A stretch of DNA of 64,000 bases, taken from contig NZ_CP151762.1 of NCBI RefSeq assembly GCF_038443675.1, positions 2,542,001-2,606,000 of the forward strand. The letters are read 5' to 3'. This DNA is from Yoonia sp. G8-12. Its GTDB lineage: Bacteria > Pseudomonadota > Alphaproteobacteria > Rhodobacterales > Rhodobacteraceae. Position numbers and translations under genes: made by a program. The notes below the pieces were generated by a model that saw nothing but the letters and a program-made list of their open reading frames with translations, had not been told where the DNA came from and ran no database searches. Each line of letters starts with the position of its first letter. The stretch's first letter is position 1. Shown here one piece after another: positions 26,589 to 34,947 of this stretch.

Positions 26589-27721
26589 CCCGTCACAACT
26601 GACGTAATGAAGGCACGGCGTGACCTTGGAATCTGAATTTCCTCAAAACCCGCCTGCGAAAGCAAAGCGGCGATCTCTGACTGTGACCGCGCACGACCGG
26701 TGCGCATCGCCATACAATAAAGGGCGAAATAGGCGTCTCCCGCCCGCTGCGGGCTATCTCCGCCGGTCATCGGCTCAGAAATCAAAATGCGCCCACCCGC
26801 AGGCAGCGCATCATGGGCCGCTTTCAGCAAGGCGATCACCGTTTCATCGGCGTGATCATAAAGCACACGGATCAGGCTGATGATATCCGCACCCTGCGGC
26901 AAAGGATCATCACGAAAAGAGCCCGGAACAATCGTCACGCGGTCACTTAGACCCGCCGCGTCAAAACGTTGTGCTGCAGCAGGTGCCACGGCAGGCAGAT
27001 CAAACAATGTCAGATGTAAATGCGGATGCGCCGCACCAACAGCAGCCAGAAACGCCCCCGTGCCGCCACCCACATCAAGGATATTTCTCGACTCAGACAG
27101 CCCAACCATCGCAAGCGTATCTTCCGCAACAAGCGCCTGACTATCGGCCATCAGTTGCGAATAGATTGCGGCTGTTTCCGGATCGGTCGCACCGCCTGCG
27201 CCAAAGACATAGGGCCAGAATCCCGCAAGCTCGGTTGTGACTTCACCGCGAAAGAATGCAACAGGATCAGCAAGATCGCGATAAAGCACGTCGTGGTGGT
27301 CAATCATGCCGCGCAAACCGGGCACGCCCGCCAAAGCAGCACCCCGTGTTGTCAGCGCATAGCGGCCTGAGCGGCGGCGTTTAAGAAGGCCAATCGCAAC
27401 AGCCGCAGAAAGCAGAACTGCCATGCGGTCTTGGGGGACATCCAGCTCCATCGCCAAAGCCTCAACCGACATTTCATTGGCAAGCAAAAGCCGGGGCATG
27501 TCAAAGCGGACAAAAGCCTGCAAAATCTGACTATGACAAAAGCCCGCCACAAGATCGAACATCGCCTCGCCTTCAGACTTCACGATACGGCGGGTCAGTG
27601 GAAAGCGGGCCGCCCATTTTTGAAATCTACGCGACGCCACAAGACGGGTGAACCAGCCAGCAGGGCGCAATGCCCCGCGCGGCAACGCAGGGGGCGGCAG
27701 AGAGATATCAACGTCTTTCAT
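26573..27721 (-). CDS. crtF: CrtF, hydroxyneurosporene-O-methyltransferase
   Basis: A 382-residue SAM-dependent O-methyltransferase of the spheroidene/spirilloxanthin route, methylating the C1 hydroxyl introduced by CrtC. An N-terminal dimerisation region with a winged-helix part (MSVEALAMELDVPQDRM) is followed by the SAM motif ILDVGGGTGAFLAAVG (about residue 215) and LISEPMTGGD. Its ATG overlaps the crtE stop (TAATG). The 3' end carries a PpsR box for bchC. Confidence 0.95.
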   Translation of the reverse strand: MKDVDISLPPPALPRGALRPAGWFTRLVASRRFQKWAARFPLTRRIVKSEGEAMFDLVAGFCHSQILQAFVRFDMPRLLLANEMSVEALAMELDVPQDRMAVLLSAAVAIGLLKRRRSGRYALTTRGAALAGVPGLRGMIDHHDVLYRDLADPVAFFRGEVTTELAGFWPYVFGAGGATDPETAAIYSQLMADSQALVAEDTLAMVGLSESRNILDVGGGTGAFLAAVGAAHPHLHLTLFDLPAVAPAAAQRFDAAGLSDRVTIVPGSFRDDPLPQGADIISLIRVLYDHADETVIALLKAAHDALPAGGRILISEPMTGGDSPQRAGDAYFALYCMAMRTGRARSQSEIAALLSQAGFEEIQIPRSRRAFITSVVTGVRKS

Positions 27722-28602
27722 TATTCGCCGGGAACGGTGGACCTGCCACGCGCGCCTGCCGGCACCAGTTTGTCTGCATAGGCGCGGACCATCTGGGCCA
27801 AAGCCGCCTCACCGGGGCAGGCCGGGATAGAAGAAATCGCGCCACCCAGAATATCATCAAAGCGCTGGACCGCACCTTGCACGCCATAAGACGCAACCGC
27901 ATTGGGCCGCCCGTGCAGGTCATCCTGACCAGATGGTTTGCCCAAGGTGCTTTCATCACACAGCGCATCGCGCAGATCATCCGCAACCTGAAACGCCTCA
28001 CCAATGCGCGCGCCCAGTTCTTCCCAAGGTTCGGCCTCTTGGCCCGCCGCAACAGCGCCCATTTGCGTGGCCGCTATGAATAAGGCACCGGTTTTGGCCT
28101 GATGGTAGGCGGACAAATCAATCGTCGCCTCACTTTCCCAGCCTTGGCCTGCGCAAATTCCAAAAGGCATGCCGGTACGGGTGCCAAGAATATCAATCAG
28201 GTTCAGCGCACGCGCAGGCGTATCGCCCGCAGCACGCGCAAGGATCTGAAACCCCATGATGATCAGACTATCGCCCGCAAGCACCGCCAGTGGCTCGGAA
28301 TAAGCCCGGTGCAGTGCGGGCTTACCCCGCCGCATATCGGCATCATCAAAGCAAGGCAGATCATCATGCACAAGGCTCGCGCAATGGATGACCTCAAGCG
28401 CAACCGCCGCCGCATTGGTCAACTCAGGACGATCATCACCGCAGGCCATGGCCACAGATGTCAGAATCGTCGGCCTGATCCGCGCACCGCCCGGAGTGAC
28501 AGCATATTCCAGCGCCGCCGCCAGCTTGGCCGGTGCTACGCCGCCCTGACCTGCCTGAATGGCCGATGCCATCGTCGCGTCGATCCGGTCTGAGATTCTC
28601 AT
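27721..28602 (-). CDS. crtE: CrtE, geranylgeranyl diphosphate synthase
   Basis: A 293-residue trans-prenyltransferase. The first aspartate-rich motif is in LVHDDLPCFDDADMRRGKPA (about residues 82-101), the second in FQVADDLRDAL (about 228). It makes GGPP for carotenoids and for the bacteriochlorophyll tail. It is the first gene of crtEF and diverges from crtD; two PpsR boxes lie in the 84-base gap. Confidence 0.95.
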   Translation of the reverse strand: MRISDRIDATMASAIQAGQGGVAPAKLAAALEYAVTPGGARIRPTILTSVAMACGDDRPELTNAAAVALEVIHCASLVHDDLPCFDDADMRRGKPALHRAYSEPLAVLAGDSLIIMGFQILARAAGDTPARALNLIDILGTRTGMPFGICAGQGWESEATIDLSAYHQAKTGALFIAATQMGAVAAGQEAEPWEELGARIGEAFQVADDLRDALCDESTLGKPSGQDDLHGRPNAVASYGVQGAVQRFDDILGGAISSIPACPGEAALAQMVRAYADKLVPAGARGRSTVPGE

Positions 28603-28626
28603 GCGTGTCTCCTTTGCAATCTATAG

Positions 28627-28644
28627 TGTCTATTTTAGTTTACA
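28627..28644. promoter_or_regulatory. PpsR/CrtJ box 1 between crtE and crtD
   Basis: TGTCTATTTTAGTTTACA is an exact TGT-N12-ACA site, 25 bases upstream of the crtE start, in an AT-rich gap between divergent crt genes. Confidence 0.83.
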
Positions 28645-28652
28645 TATGTCAA

Positions 28653-28670
28653 TGTAAATCAAACGTAACA
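28653..28670. promoter_or_regulatory. PpsR/CrtJ box 2 between crtE and crtD
   Basis: TGTAAATCAAACGTAACA is a second exact TGT-N12-ACA site, ending 17 bases before the crtD ATG. With box 1 (26 bases start to start) it could repress crtE and crtD together. Confidence 0.8.
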
Positions 28671-28686
28671 AAAGACTCAGGGCCGG

Positions 28687-30240
28687 ATGAAAGCGGATTC
28701 CCCAAAAATCGTTGTTATTGGCGCAGGAATCGGTGGATTGGCGGCGGCACTGCGGCTGGCCCATCAAGGTTGCGATGTCACAGTGCTTGATATGCACGGC
28801 GCACCGGGCGGCAAAATGCGCACGGTCGCATCAGACGCAGGGCCGGTCGATGCCGGGCCAACTGTGCTCACAATGCGGCCTGTATTTGAGACTTTGTTTA
28901 CTGATGTTGGCGAAACGCTCAGCGATCATTTGACCCTGCAACCGCTGACAACGCTCGCACGGCACTATTGGGATGACGGTGCGATGCTGGATCTCGACGC
29001 GGACCCGGCGCAGAGCCTTGCCAACATTGTCGCCACCTTCGGCCCCAAAGCAGGGCAAGAGTTTGAAGCCTTCTCAGCCCGCGCCAAACGTCTGTTTGAC
29101 GCTTTTGATGCGCCCATGATGCGCACGCCGGAACCCAATCAACTGGCGATCACAAAGGCGGTGCTGCGCCAGCCCGGCCTGATCCCCGCGATGGCGCCGC
29201 ATCGCACGCTTGCTGGATTGCTGCGCCGGTCCTTCAGCGATCCGCGCCTTGCACAACTCTTTGGCCGCTACGCCACCTATGTCGGTGGTTCACCCTACGC
29301 ATCCCCCGCCATTCTGGCGCTGATCTGGCAGGCCGAAGCGCAGGGTGTTTGGTCGGTGAAAGGCGGCATGCACACACTGGCCCAGACCATCGCCAAACTG
29401 GCCCAAGCACGCGGTGCGAGCCTCCATTACAACACGCGCGCCACGCGGATCACCCGCCAAAACGGGCGGATCAACGGGGTGCAGACCGATGCGGCGCATT
29501 TCGCCGCCGACACAGTGCTTTTCAACGGCGATCCACGCGCGCTCGAAACCGGCCTTCTTGGCGACGGTGCAAAAAACGCAGTCAAATCACGGCACACCAC
29601 CCCGCGCAGCCTATCCGCCTTTGTCCATGCCTTTGCCGCCACACCCCAAGGGGTCGATCTGAAACACCACACCGTGTTCTTCGGACATGATCCGAAAGCC
29701 GAATTCAAAGCGCTCGCAAAAGGTCAAATGCCCACCGACGCTACACTTTACCTCTGCGCACAGGATCACGGAGCGGTCGCACCCGACGCCCTGCAACGGT
29801 TCGAGATCATCATGAACGGTCCGCCTGTGCCACGCGCCCCTGAAAAGGAAAAACCCCCATGTCAGACACAGATTTTCAATCGGTTCCGAGACTTCGGTCT
29901 GACGTTCAGCCCGACACCGGGACCAGAGGCGCTGACCACGCCGCAGGGGTTCGACGCGCTGTTTCCAGCGAGCCTCGGTTCCCTTTACGGGCGGAGCCCG
30001 CACGGCATGATGGCGGCCTTCAAACGCCCGACAGCACGGACACCGGTGGCGGGGCTCTACCTTTGCGGGGGCGGGGCGCACCCGGGGGCGGGGGTGCCGA
30101 TGGCGACGCTCTCCGCAGCGCACGCGGCCGCGGCGATCATGATGGACCATGCTTCCACCTTGATGTCCCGCCCAACGGCTACGCGTGGTGGTACGTTGAC
30201 GGGATCAGCGACTGCGGGACGAAAGCGGTCTCCGTCATAG
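28687..30240 (+). CDS. crtD: CrtD, hydroxy/methoxyneurosporene 3,4-desaturase
   Basis: A 517-residue FAD-dependent carotenoid desaturase. The dinucleotide motif VVIGAGIGGLAAALRLAHQG opens it, APGGKMRTV follows, and the C-terminal signature is GSLYGRSPHGMMAAFKRPTA with LYLCGGGAHPGAGVPMATLS. The family is phytoene-desaturase-like; position beside crtC and divergent from crtE makes CrtD, not CrtI, the call. The last 30 residues (from about MDHASTLM) are poorly conserved and share DNA with the start of crtC. GC content in its last third is very high. Confidence 0.92.
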   Translation: MKADSPKIVVIGAGIGGLAAALRLAHQGCDVTVLDMHGAPGGKMRTVASDAGPVDAGPTVLTMRPVFETLFTDVGETLSDHLTLQPLTTLARHYWDDGAMLDLDADPAQSLANIVATFGPKAGQEFEAFSARAKRLFDAFDAPMMRTPEPNQLAITKAVLRQPGLIPAMAPHRTLAGLLRRSFSDPRLAQLFGRYATYVGGSPYASPAILALIWQAEAQGVWSVKGGMHTLAQTIAKLAQARGASLHYNTRATRITRQNGRINGVQTDAAHFAADTVLFNGDPRALETGLLGDGAKNAVKSRHTTPRSLSAFVHAFAATPQGVDLKHHTVFFGHDPKAEFKALAKGQMPTDATLYLCAQDHGAVAPDALQRFEIIMNGPPVPRAPEKEKPPCQTQIFNRFRDFGLTFSPTPGPEALTTPQGFDALFPASLGSLYGRSPHGMMAAFKRPTARTPVAGLYLCGGGAHPGAGVPMATLSAAHAAAAIMMDHASTLMSRPTATRGGTLTGSATAGRKRSPS

Positions 30241-31079
30241 GGTTTATCGGATCGGTGTTTTCGCCATGGTATGCATGGTCGGGGCGTCGCGACCCTGCCA
30301 ACCACTGTTGCATCAACGTGGCCACCTACGGCCCGGGCGGTCGATTTACCATGACAGACCGCGGGCGCGCGGCGCTGCATACAACGCCCGACACGCTTCA
30401 GGTCGGCCCTTCATCCATGCATTGGACCGGCAAGGATCTGGTGATCGACATCAATGAAATCAGCAGCCCACCCCTGATCAGCCGCGTACGCGGACAGATC
30501 ACAATCACACCCCATGCGATGACCAACGTGGAACTGCCGCTGACACCGGACGGCGCGCATATCTGGCGGCCTTTCGCGCCCTCATCCGACATCAAAGTCG
30601 ATCTGGAGGCGCAAGGATGGCAATGGTCCGGACACGGCTATTTTGACAGCAATTTCGGCACGCGGTCACTGGAAGAGGATTTCAGCTTCTGGACGTGGGG
30701 ACGCTATCCGACCAAAGCAGGGGCCACCTGTATCTATGACGCGGTGCGCCGCGACGGCACGACGCTGGACACCGCGATTGCCTTCAATAGCAAAGGCGGC
30801 GCAAAAGTCGTCGATGCACCCCCGCGCACCCGTTTCAAACGATCCCTTTGGCAAGTCATGCGCGAAACCCGTGCAGATCCCGGCGTGATGCCAAAACAGG
30901 TGCTGAACATGCTGGATGCCCCGTTTTATTCACGGTCCGCCGTGCAAACACAGATTGACGGAGAAGTTGTCACAGGCGTGCACGAAGCGCTCGATCTGAA
31001 CCGGTTCAGATCACCGCTGCTTAAACCGATGCTGGCAGTCCGGGTACCGCGAAGAAAGGGGTGGCGCAGCTCATCTTGA
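29859..31079 (+). CDS. crtC: CrtC, carotenoid 1,2-hydratase (start uncertain, overlaps crtD)
   Basis: CrtC adds water to the C1-C2 double bond of neurosporene or lycopene. Recognisable sequence begins near 30150 (GPCFHLDVPPNGYAWWYVDG), then FIGSVFSPWYAWSGRRDP, NHCCINVATYGPGGRFTMT, GYFDSNFGTRSLEEDFSFW and FYSRSAVQTQIDGEVV. This recognisable part lies partly inside crtD in another frame. The only start codons in frame before it are ATG 29859 (behind AAAAGGAAAAACCCCC, 406 residues) and TTG 30063 (338 residues); GTG 30255 would remove the conserved beginning. Residues encoded before 30150 are Arg/Gly-rich and look like an out-of-frame reading of crtD, so TTG 30063 or an unusual start is possible. 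Function is secure, start is not. Confidence 0.8.
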   Translation: MSDTDFQSVPRLRSDVQPDTGTRGADHAAGVRRAVSSEPRFPLRAEPARHDGGLQTPDSTDTGGGALPLRGRGAPGGGGADGDALRSARGRGDHDGPCFHLDVPPNGYAWWYVDGISDCGTKAVSVIGFIGSVFSPWYAWSGRRDPANHCCINVATYGPGGRFTMTDRGRAALHTTPDTLQVGPSSMHWTGKDLVIDINEISSPPLISRVRGQITITPHAMTNVELPLTPDGAHIWRPFAPSSDIKVDLEAQGWQWSGHGYFDSNFGTRSLEEDFSFWTWGRYPTKAGATCIYDAVRRDGTTLDTAIAFNSKGGAKVVDAPPRTRFKRSLWQVMRETRADPGVMPKQVLNMLDAPFYSRSAVQTQIDGEVVTGVHEALDLNRFRSPLLKPMLAVRVPRRKGWRSSS

Positions 31080-31173
31080 ACCGGATCAAAGCAAAGACCT
31101 AAGGGGCATTATAAAGAATCCTTGCCTGAATCAGCCAACACTGCATTAAATTGTCGTTGTTTTATGTTAAGAG

Positions 31174-31839
31174 TTGCAGTTGAGGGGGCATCCCATCGGG
31201 TATTATTTTTTTCATCGCATTAGCGAATTGAAGTATCGTTTCTCAGGCCGGGCGCGTGCGCGAAGGATGCAGTCTTTTATACGCCTGATGAGCATTAAGG
31301 GCGGTGAAAGAATTGTTGACCTTGGCGGTACGCCACAGTTCTGGGACAGCATTGATACACCGCTCGACCTGACCATCATCAACCTACCGGGTTTCAATCC
31401 GCCATATGACGGATCTTCGCACCATAAAATAAACCTCTTGGAGGGAGATGCGTGTGCGGTGGAGTTTGCTGACAAGAGCTTTGATATTGTTTTTTCCAAT
31501 TCCGTGATCGAACACGTCGGCGGGGCCGACAATGAGGATCGACTGGCGTCAGAGGCTCTGCGATTGGCACCGGCCTATTGGGTCCAGACGCCATCAATCT
31601 GGTTTCCGATTGAGGCGCACAACAACATGCCATTTTGGTGGTTCTATCCCGCATTTGTCAAAAGGGCCTTCATGCGCCGCTGGCGCCGTCGACTACCGGC
31701 TTGGGCAGAAATGATTGACGGAACGGTCGTGATTTCAAAGTCACGGATGTTGCAGATGTTCCCAGATAGCGAGCTCATGGTTGAAAGCGCTTTAGGCTTC
31801 GTGAAGTCATATTCGTGCTTTAAGCGACCAGGCGCTTAG
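31174..31839 (+). CDS. Class I SAM-dependent methyltransferase, orphan
   Basis: A protein of up to 221 residues with SAM motif ERIVDLGGTPQFWDS (about 44-58), then ACAVEFADKSFDIVFSNSVI and EHVGGAD, the pattern of the methyltransferase-11 group. The C-terminal half is aromatic and basic (MPFWWFYPAFVKRAFMRRWR), perhaps membrane-associated. The frame has no early ATG; TTG 31174 is a guess and ATG 31267 (MQSFIRLMS) is an alternative. The gene is less GC-rich and uses AT-ending codons more than its neighbours, which hints at acquisition from elsewhere. Substrate unknown. Confidence 0.68.
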   Translation: MQLRGHPIGYYFFHRISELKYRFSGRARARRMQSFIRLMSIKGGERIVDLGGTPQFWDSIDTPLDLTIINLPGFNPPYDGSSHHKINLLEGDACAVEFADKSFDIVFSNSVIEHVGGADNEDRLASEALRLAPAYWVQTPSIWFPIEAHNNMPFWWFYPAFVKRAFMRRWRRRLPAWAEMIDGTVVISKSRMLQMFPDSELMVESALGFVKSYSCFKRPGA

Positions 31840-31924
31840 CCGGCCTCTGGAAATTCACAAAGCGCAAGGCATTCTGCAGCTCTGGGGGGGCGCGCAGGTT
31901 CGGTACGCCCCCTCTCATCATGAA

Positions 31925-32362
31925 TTACGGACGAATATACGCATACCCTTGCTTTTGTAATTCCATCAGGCGCACAACGCCCGAGGGTGTAACGGTGACG
32001 CCTTCAAGCAAAGCGATCTCAGCGCCGCCCGCCTGCCTGCTCATGTTGGCAATCGTGTTGCCACAAGCTGCGAACGACAGATTGTCCATCGCAAGCTCCA
32101 TGGTCGAGATCCGTCCACGCACCGGGCTGGTGTCTTCGCGGAACATATGCAACCCGGGCCCATATGCTACCACCTCGATGACGACCTCGTCGCCCAGCGC
32201 CGTGTAGTGGTCGGTAACATTCTGTGCGTTATTCAATGCCATATTCATGACCTGCGGGTCATTTTCGTCGACATGAATGGTGAGATAATGGGTGACCCCT
32301 TCTGCCAATGCGCCAGTGGCGACAATAAGAGCGAGAGCAGTCGCTGAGAACAATTTTTTCAT
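31925..32362 (-). CDS. DsrE-family periplasmic protein
   Basis: A 145-residue exported protein. Residues 1-21 (MKKLFSATALALIVATGALAE) form a signal peptide; the start follows AAAGGGAGGATACACCT, so the longer frame to 32545 is rejected. The mature part has MALNNAQNVTDHYTALG, VEVVAYGPGLHMFREDTSPV and FAACGNTIANMSRQ, the DsrE/DsrF-like fold with a single cysteine. Such proteins occur beside sulfur or thiol systems, but the role here is unknown. It lies downstream of the ynjBCD-type operon on the same strand. Confidence 0.78.
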   Translation of the reverse strand: MKKLFSATALALIVATGALAEGVTHYLTIHVDENDPQVMNMALNNAQNVTDHYTALGDEVVIEVVAYGPGLHMFREDTSPVRGRISTMELAMDNLSFAACGNTIANMSRQAGGAEIALLEGVTVTPSGVVRLMELQKQGYAYIRP

Positions 32363-32501
32363 AGGTGTATCCTCCCTTTGGATAGAACAACTATTCGGCG
32401 AACAATCGTATTTAGAAAGAATTTTCTTGAGCGCGGCGAGATAAAGCGGCTCTGCTCGAAATTCTATGAGGTCAAAGAACCTCTCAAGTTCCAATCGTGG
32501 C

Positions 32502-33161
32502 TCAGCCTTGCCGAGAAGTCGCTCCCTGACCTTCCAACGTAACAATCACCCCGCCCGCAGCCTGAGCGTCCTCTGCATCATGGGTCACCATCAACACCGG
32601 CAGCGCTCTTGCGCGCGCGCGATCAAACACCATCTCGCGGACTTGCGCGCGCAGGGTAGCATCCAACCGCGAGAACGGCTCATCCAGCAGCAGCGCACAA
32701 GGTTCCGACAGCAGCATCCGCATCAGTGCGACACGCGCTTTCTGACCGCCCGACAGTGTCGCAGGATCGCGCGAGGCAAATCCGCTCAACCCGACCTCCT
32801 CAAGGGCCTCATCCACCTTTGTTTTACGCGCATCAGCGCTGCCACCGGGTTGCAAGCCGAATGCCAGATTGGCCCCCACAGACAAATGCGGAAACAACAG
32901 ATCGTCCTGAAACAGGATGCCAACGCGCCGTTGGTGGGGTGCCGCGCCGGTAATGTCGTGCCCATCCAGCCACACTTCGCCCGTCGCGCAAAAGTCAGGC
33001 GCAAGCGTGCCGGTAATGAAGGCCAGCAAGGTCGATTTGCCCACGCCAGAGGGCCCCATGACTGTCAGCACTTCACCCGGTCCAATCGCGTGACTGACCG
33101 ACAAAAGCGGTGCACCACCCTTGGTAATGGCAACGTCCTTCAGCACCAATCCCTTATCCAT
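32502..33161 (-). CDS. ynjD: YnjD-type ABC transporter ATPase
   Basis: A 219-residue ATPase with Walker A TVMGPSGVGKSTLLAFITG, signature LSGGQKARVALMRML and Walker B CALLLDEPFSRLD. It belongs to the set of binding protein, fused permease and ATPase seen in E. coli ynjBCD; ThiQ of the thiamine importer is the nearest alternative. ATG 33161 is chosen; the frame is open upstream. It overlaps the permease gene by 8 bases. Confidence 0.8.
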   Translation of the reverse strand: MDKGLVLKDVAITKGGAPLLSVSHAIGPGEVLTVMGPSGVGKSTLLAFITGTLAPDFCATGEVWLDGHDITGAAPHQRRVGILFQDDLLFPHLSVGANLAFGLQPGGSADARKTKVDEALEEVGLSGFASRDPATLSGGQKARVALMRMLLSEPCALLLDEPFSRLDATLRAQVREMVFDRARARALPVLMVTHDAEDAQAAGGVIVTLEGQGATSRQG

Positions 33162-34848
33162 GCCGCAATCCCCTTCTGTTACGCCACACCAGCGCAGGCA
33201 GCAGCAGCGCAAGCGCAAATGGCACCAGCGCCGCACCCGTCTGCATCAATCCATAAACAGCAATCGCGCGCCTATCCCCGCCCGAAGCCAGTGCCACAGC
33301 CTCGGTGGTCAGCGTCGCCACACGGCCACCCCCAATCAGCAACGTCGGTAGATACTGCCCCACAGACACCGCCAATCCCACCGCCAAAGCCGTCAGAATT
33401 GGCCGTAAAAGCATCGGCAGGCGCACGCGCCAAAGCACGCCATCAGGGCTTGCGCGTAACGCAGTGGCAATGGTGCCCATCCGCGTATCCCATGCCCGAA
33501 ACGGATCCGCGAGTGATAAGAAAACATAAGGCAAAACAAACACCAGATGTGCCAACATCACTGGCAATCGCCCAACATCAGCGCCCATGCTCAACATCAA
33601 AGTCTGCAATCCCGGAAGAAACGCCGTCTGCGGCATCAGCAGCGGCAAATACAAAAGCCATACCGCCCGCTGGCTAAACGACAGGCCATAGCGATACTCG
33701 GCCTCCAGACATCCGATGGTCAGGATCAAGGCAACGCTGGCAACGGTGCAGGCGATCAGGGCCGTTTCACCCAGTGCCTCTAACGTACCAGGACCAAAAC
33801 GCATCCAGTTGCGCAGGGTCCACCCATCGGGGAACGCATCAGGAAATCCCCAGAACCCCGCAAATGACCAGATTGTCAGCACAACCAGTCCCAAAAGCAC
33901 AGCCATAGCCGAGACACCGCCTGCAAACAGCGCGCCCTTGGCGACGCTTGGATCAAACCGGCCACGGTTGCCTTTGGCGATCCAGCGACGGCCTAAACTG
34001 GCCACGATCACTTCACCAAGCCGCCAGAAAATCAACGCGCCCACCACAAGGGCCAGTTGCAGCAAAGCACCCGCCGCGCCCTCTAGCCGCATGGCAAGAT
34101 CGGGATCGGACATCCACTTCACGATTTGTACTGATAAGGACGGCGGCGTATTGGGGCCAAGGATGACCGCAACATCGACCACAGACATGGAATAGGCCAG
34201 AACGACGTAAATCGGCGGTCTGATCTGCGCATAGACCCGCGGAAACACGGTTTTGAGCCATCCCGTCACTCGCCCGTAACCCAGCGCCTGCGCGATGGTC
34301 ACACTGCGCTGCGCATCGGCCTGCCCCAATGCGGCCAGCGTGATCAGCAACAAGAACGGCACTTCCTTAACGATCAGGCCCGCCGTCATGGTCAAACCCC
34401 ATGTGTCCTGCACGATCAACAAATCTGGCGGACGGTCCCATCCTGTCAGCGCAGGCGACACCAATCGCGACAACCACCCCGAGGGCGCGATCAAAAACGC
34501 AAGGCCAAAGGCCGCCGCCGCATGGGGCACCGACAAAAGCGGCGACAGCAAACGCTCAAGCGCACGAAAAGGGCGCGTGCCGGACCACCCGGCGGTGATC
34601 AATACAACAATCGCCAAGGAAACCCCGGTCGCCAACAATCCCGTCGAGATCGACAACATCATCGCGCGTGGCAAACCCGCCCATCCAAACAGGTCACGAA
34701 ACGGATCAAGCGACGGCCCCGTCTGCCCTGCTGCTGGCAAATGCCCAAACGCAGGCAACACAGTCCCCCACAGGCCAGCCGCAACAGGCCCCAACATCGC
34801 AAGCAATGTCAGGATCGGCAGAACTGGCAGGAAACGACGGCGGTTCAT
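33154..34848 (-). CDS. ynjC: YnjC-type fused ABC permease
   Basis: A 564-residue membrane protein with about twelve spans and two copies of the permease domain. The EAA-type loops are in ALGYGRVTGWLKTVFPRV and ALRASPDGVLWRVRLPML. Such a duplicated permease is shared by ThiP, FbpB and YnjC; the YnjB-like partner upstream decides the call. The substrate of YnjBCD has not been settled. Confidence 0.82.
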   Translation of the reverse strand: MNRRRFLPVLPILTLLAMLGPVAAGLWGTVLPAFGHLPAAGQTGPSLDPFRDLFGWAGLPRAMMLSISTGLLATGVSLAIVVLITAGWSGTRPFRALERLLSPLLSVPHAAAAFGLAFLIAPSGWLSRLVSPALTGWDRPPDLLIVQDTWGLTMTAGLIVKEVPFLLLITLAALGQADAQRSVTIAQALGYGRVTGWLKTVFPRVYAQIRPPIYVVLAYSMSVVDVAVILGPNTPPSLSVQIVKWMSDPDLAMRLEGAAGALLQLALVVGALIFWRLGEVIVASLGRRWIAKGNRGRFDPSVAKGALFAGGVSAMAVLLGLVVLTIWSFAGFWGFPDAFPDGWTLRNWMRFGPGTLEALGETALIACTVASVALILTIGCLEAEYRYGLSFSQRAVWLLYLPLLMPQTAFLPGLQTLMLSMGADVGRLPVMLAHLVFVLPYVFLSLADPFRAWDTRMGTIATALRASPDGVLWRVRLPMLLRPILTALAVGLAVSVGQYLPTLLIGGGRVATLTTEAVALASGGDRRAIAVYGLMQTGAALVPFALALLLPALVWRNRRGLRHG

Positions 34849-34862
34849 ACGCGGCGCGGCGG

Positions 34863-34925
34863 CGCCCGGACTTGATCCGGGGCCTCACCCTTACGGGAAG
34901 AGGTCCCGGATCAAGCCTGTGACTG
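34863..34925. repeat. Palindromic repeat pair between ynjC and ynjB
   Basis: Two inverted arms, GCCCGGACTTGATCCGGGGC (from 34865) and GGTCCCGGATCAAGCCTGTG (from 34902), can form a long hairpin. The same motif family recurs at 43641, 56177, 59863, 61377 and 61743. It fills the 99-base gap and may act as a partial terminator that lowers permease relative to binding-protein expression. Confidence 0.85.
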
Positions 34926-34947
34926 CGCGTTAGCATCTGTGGCACAG

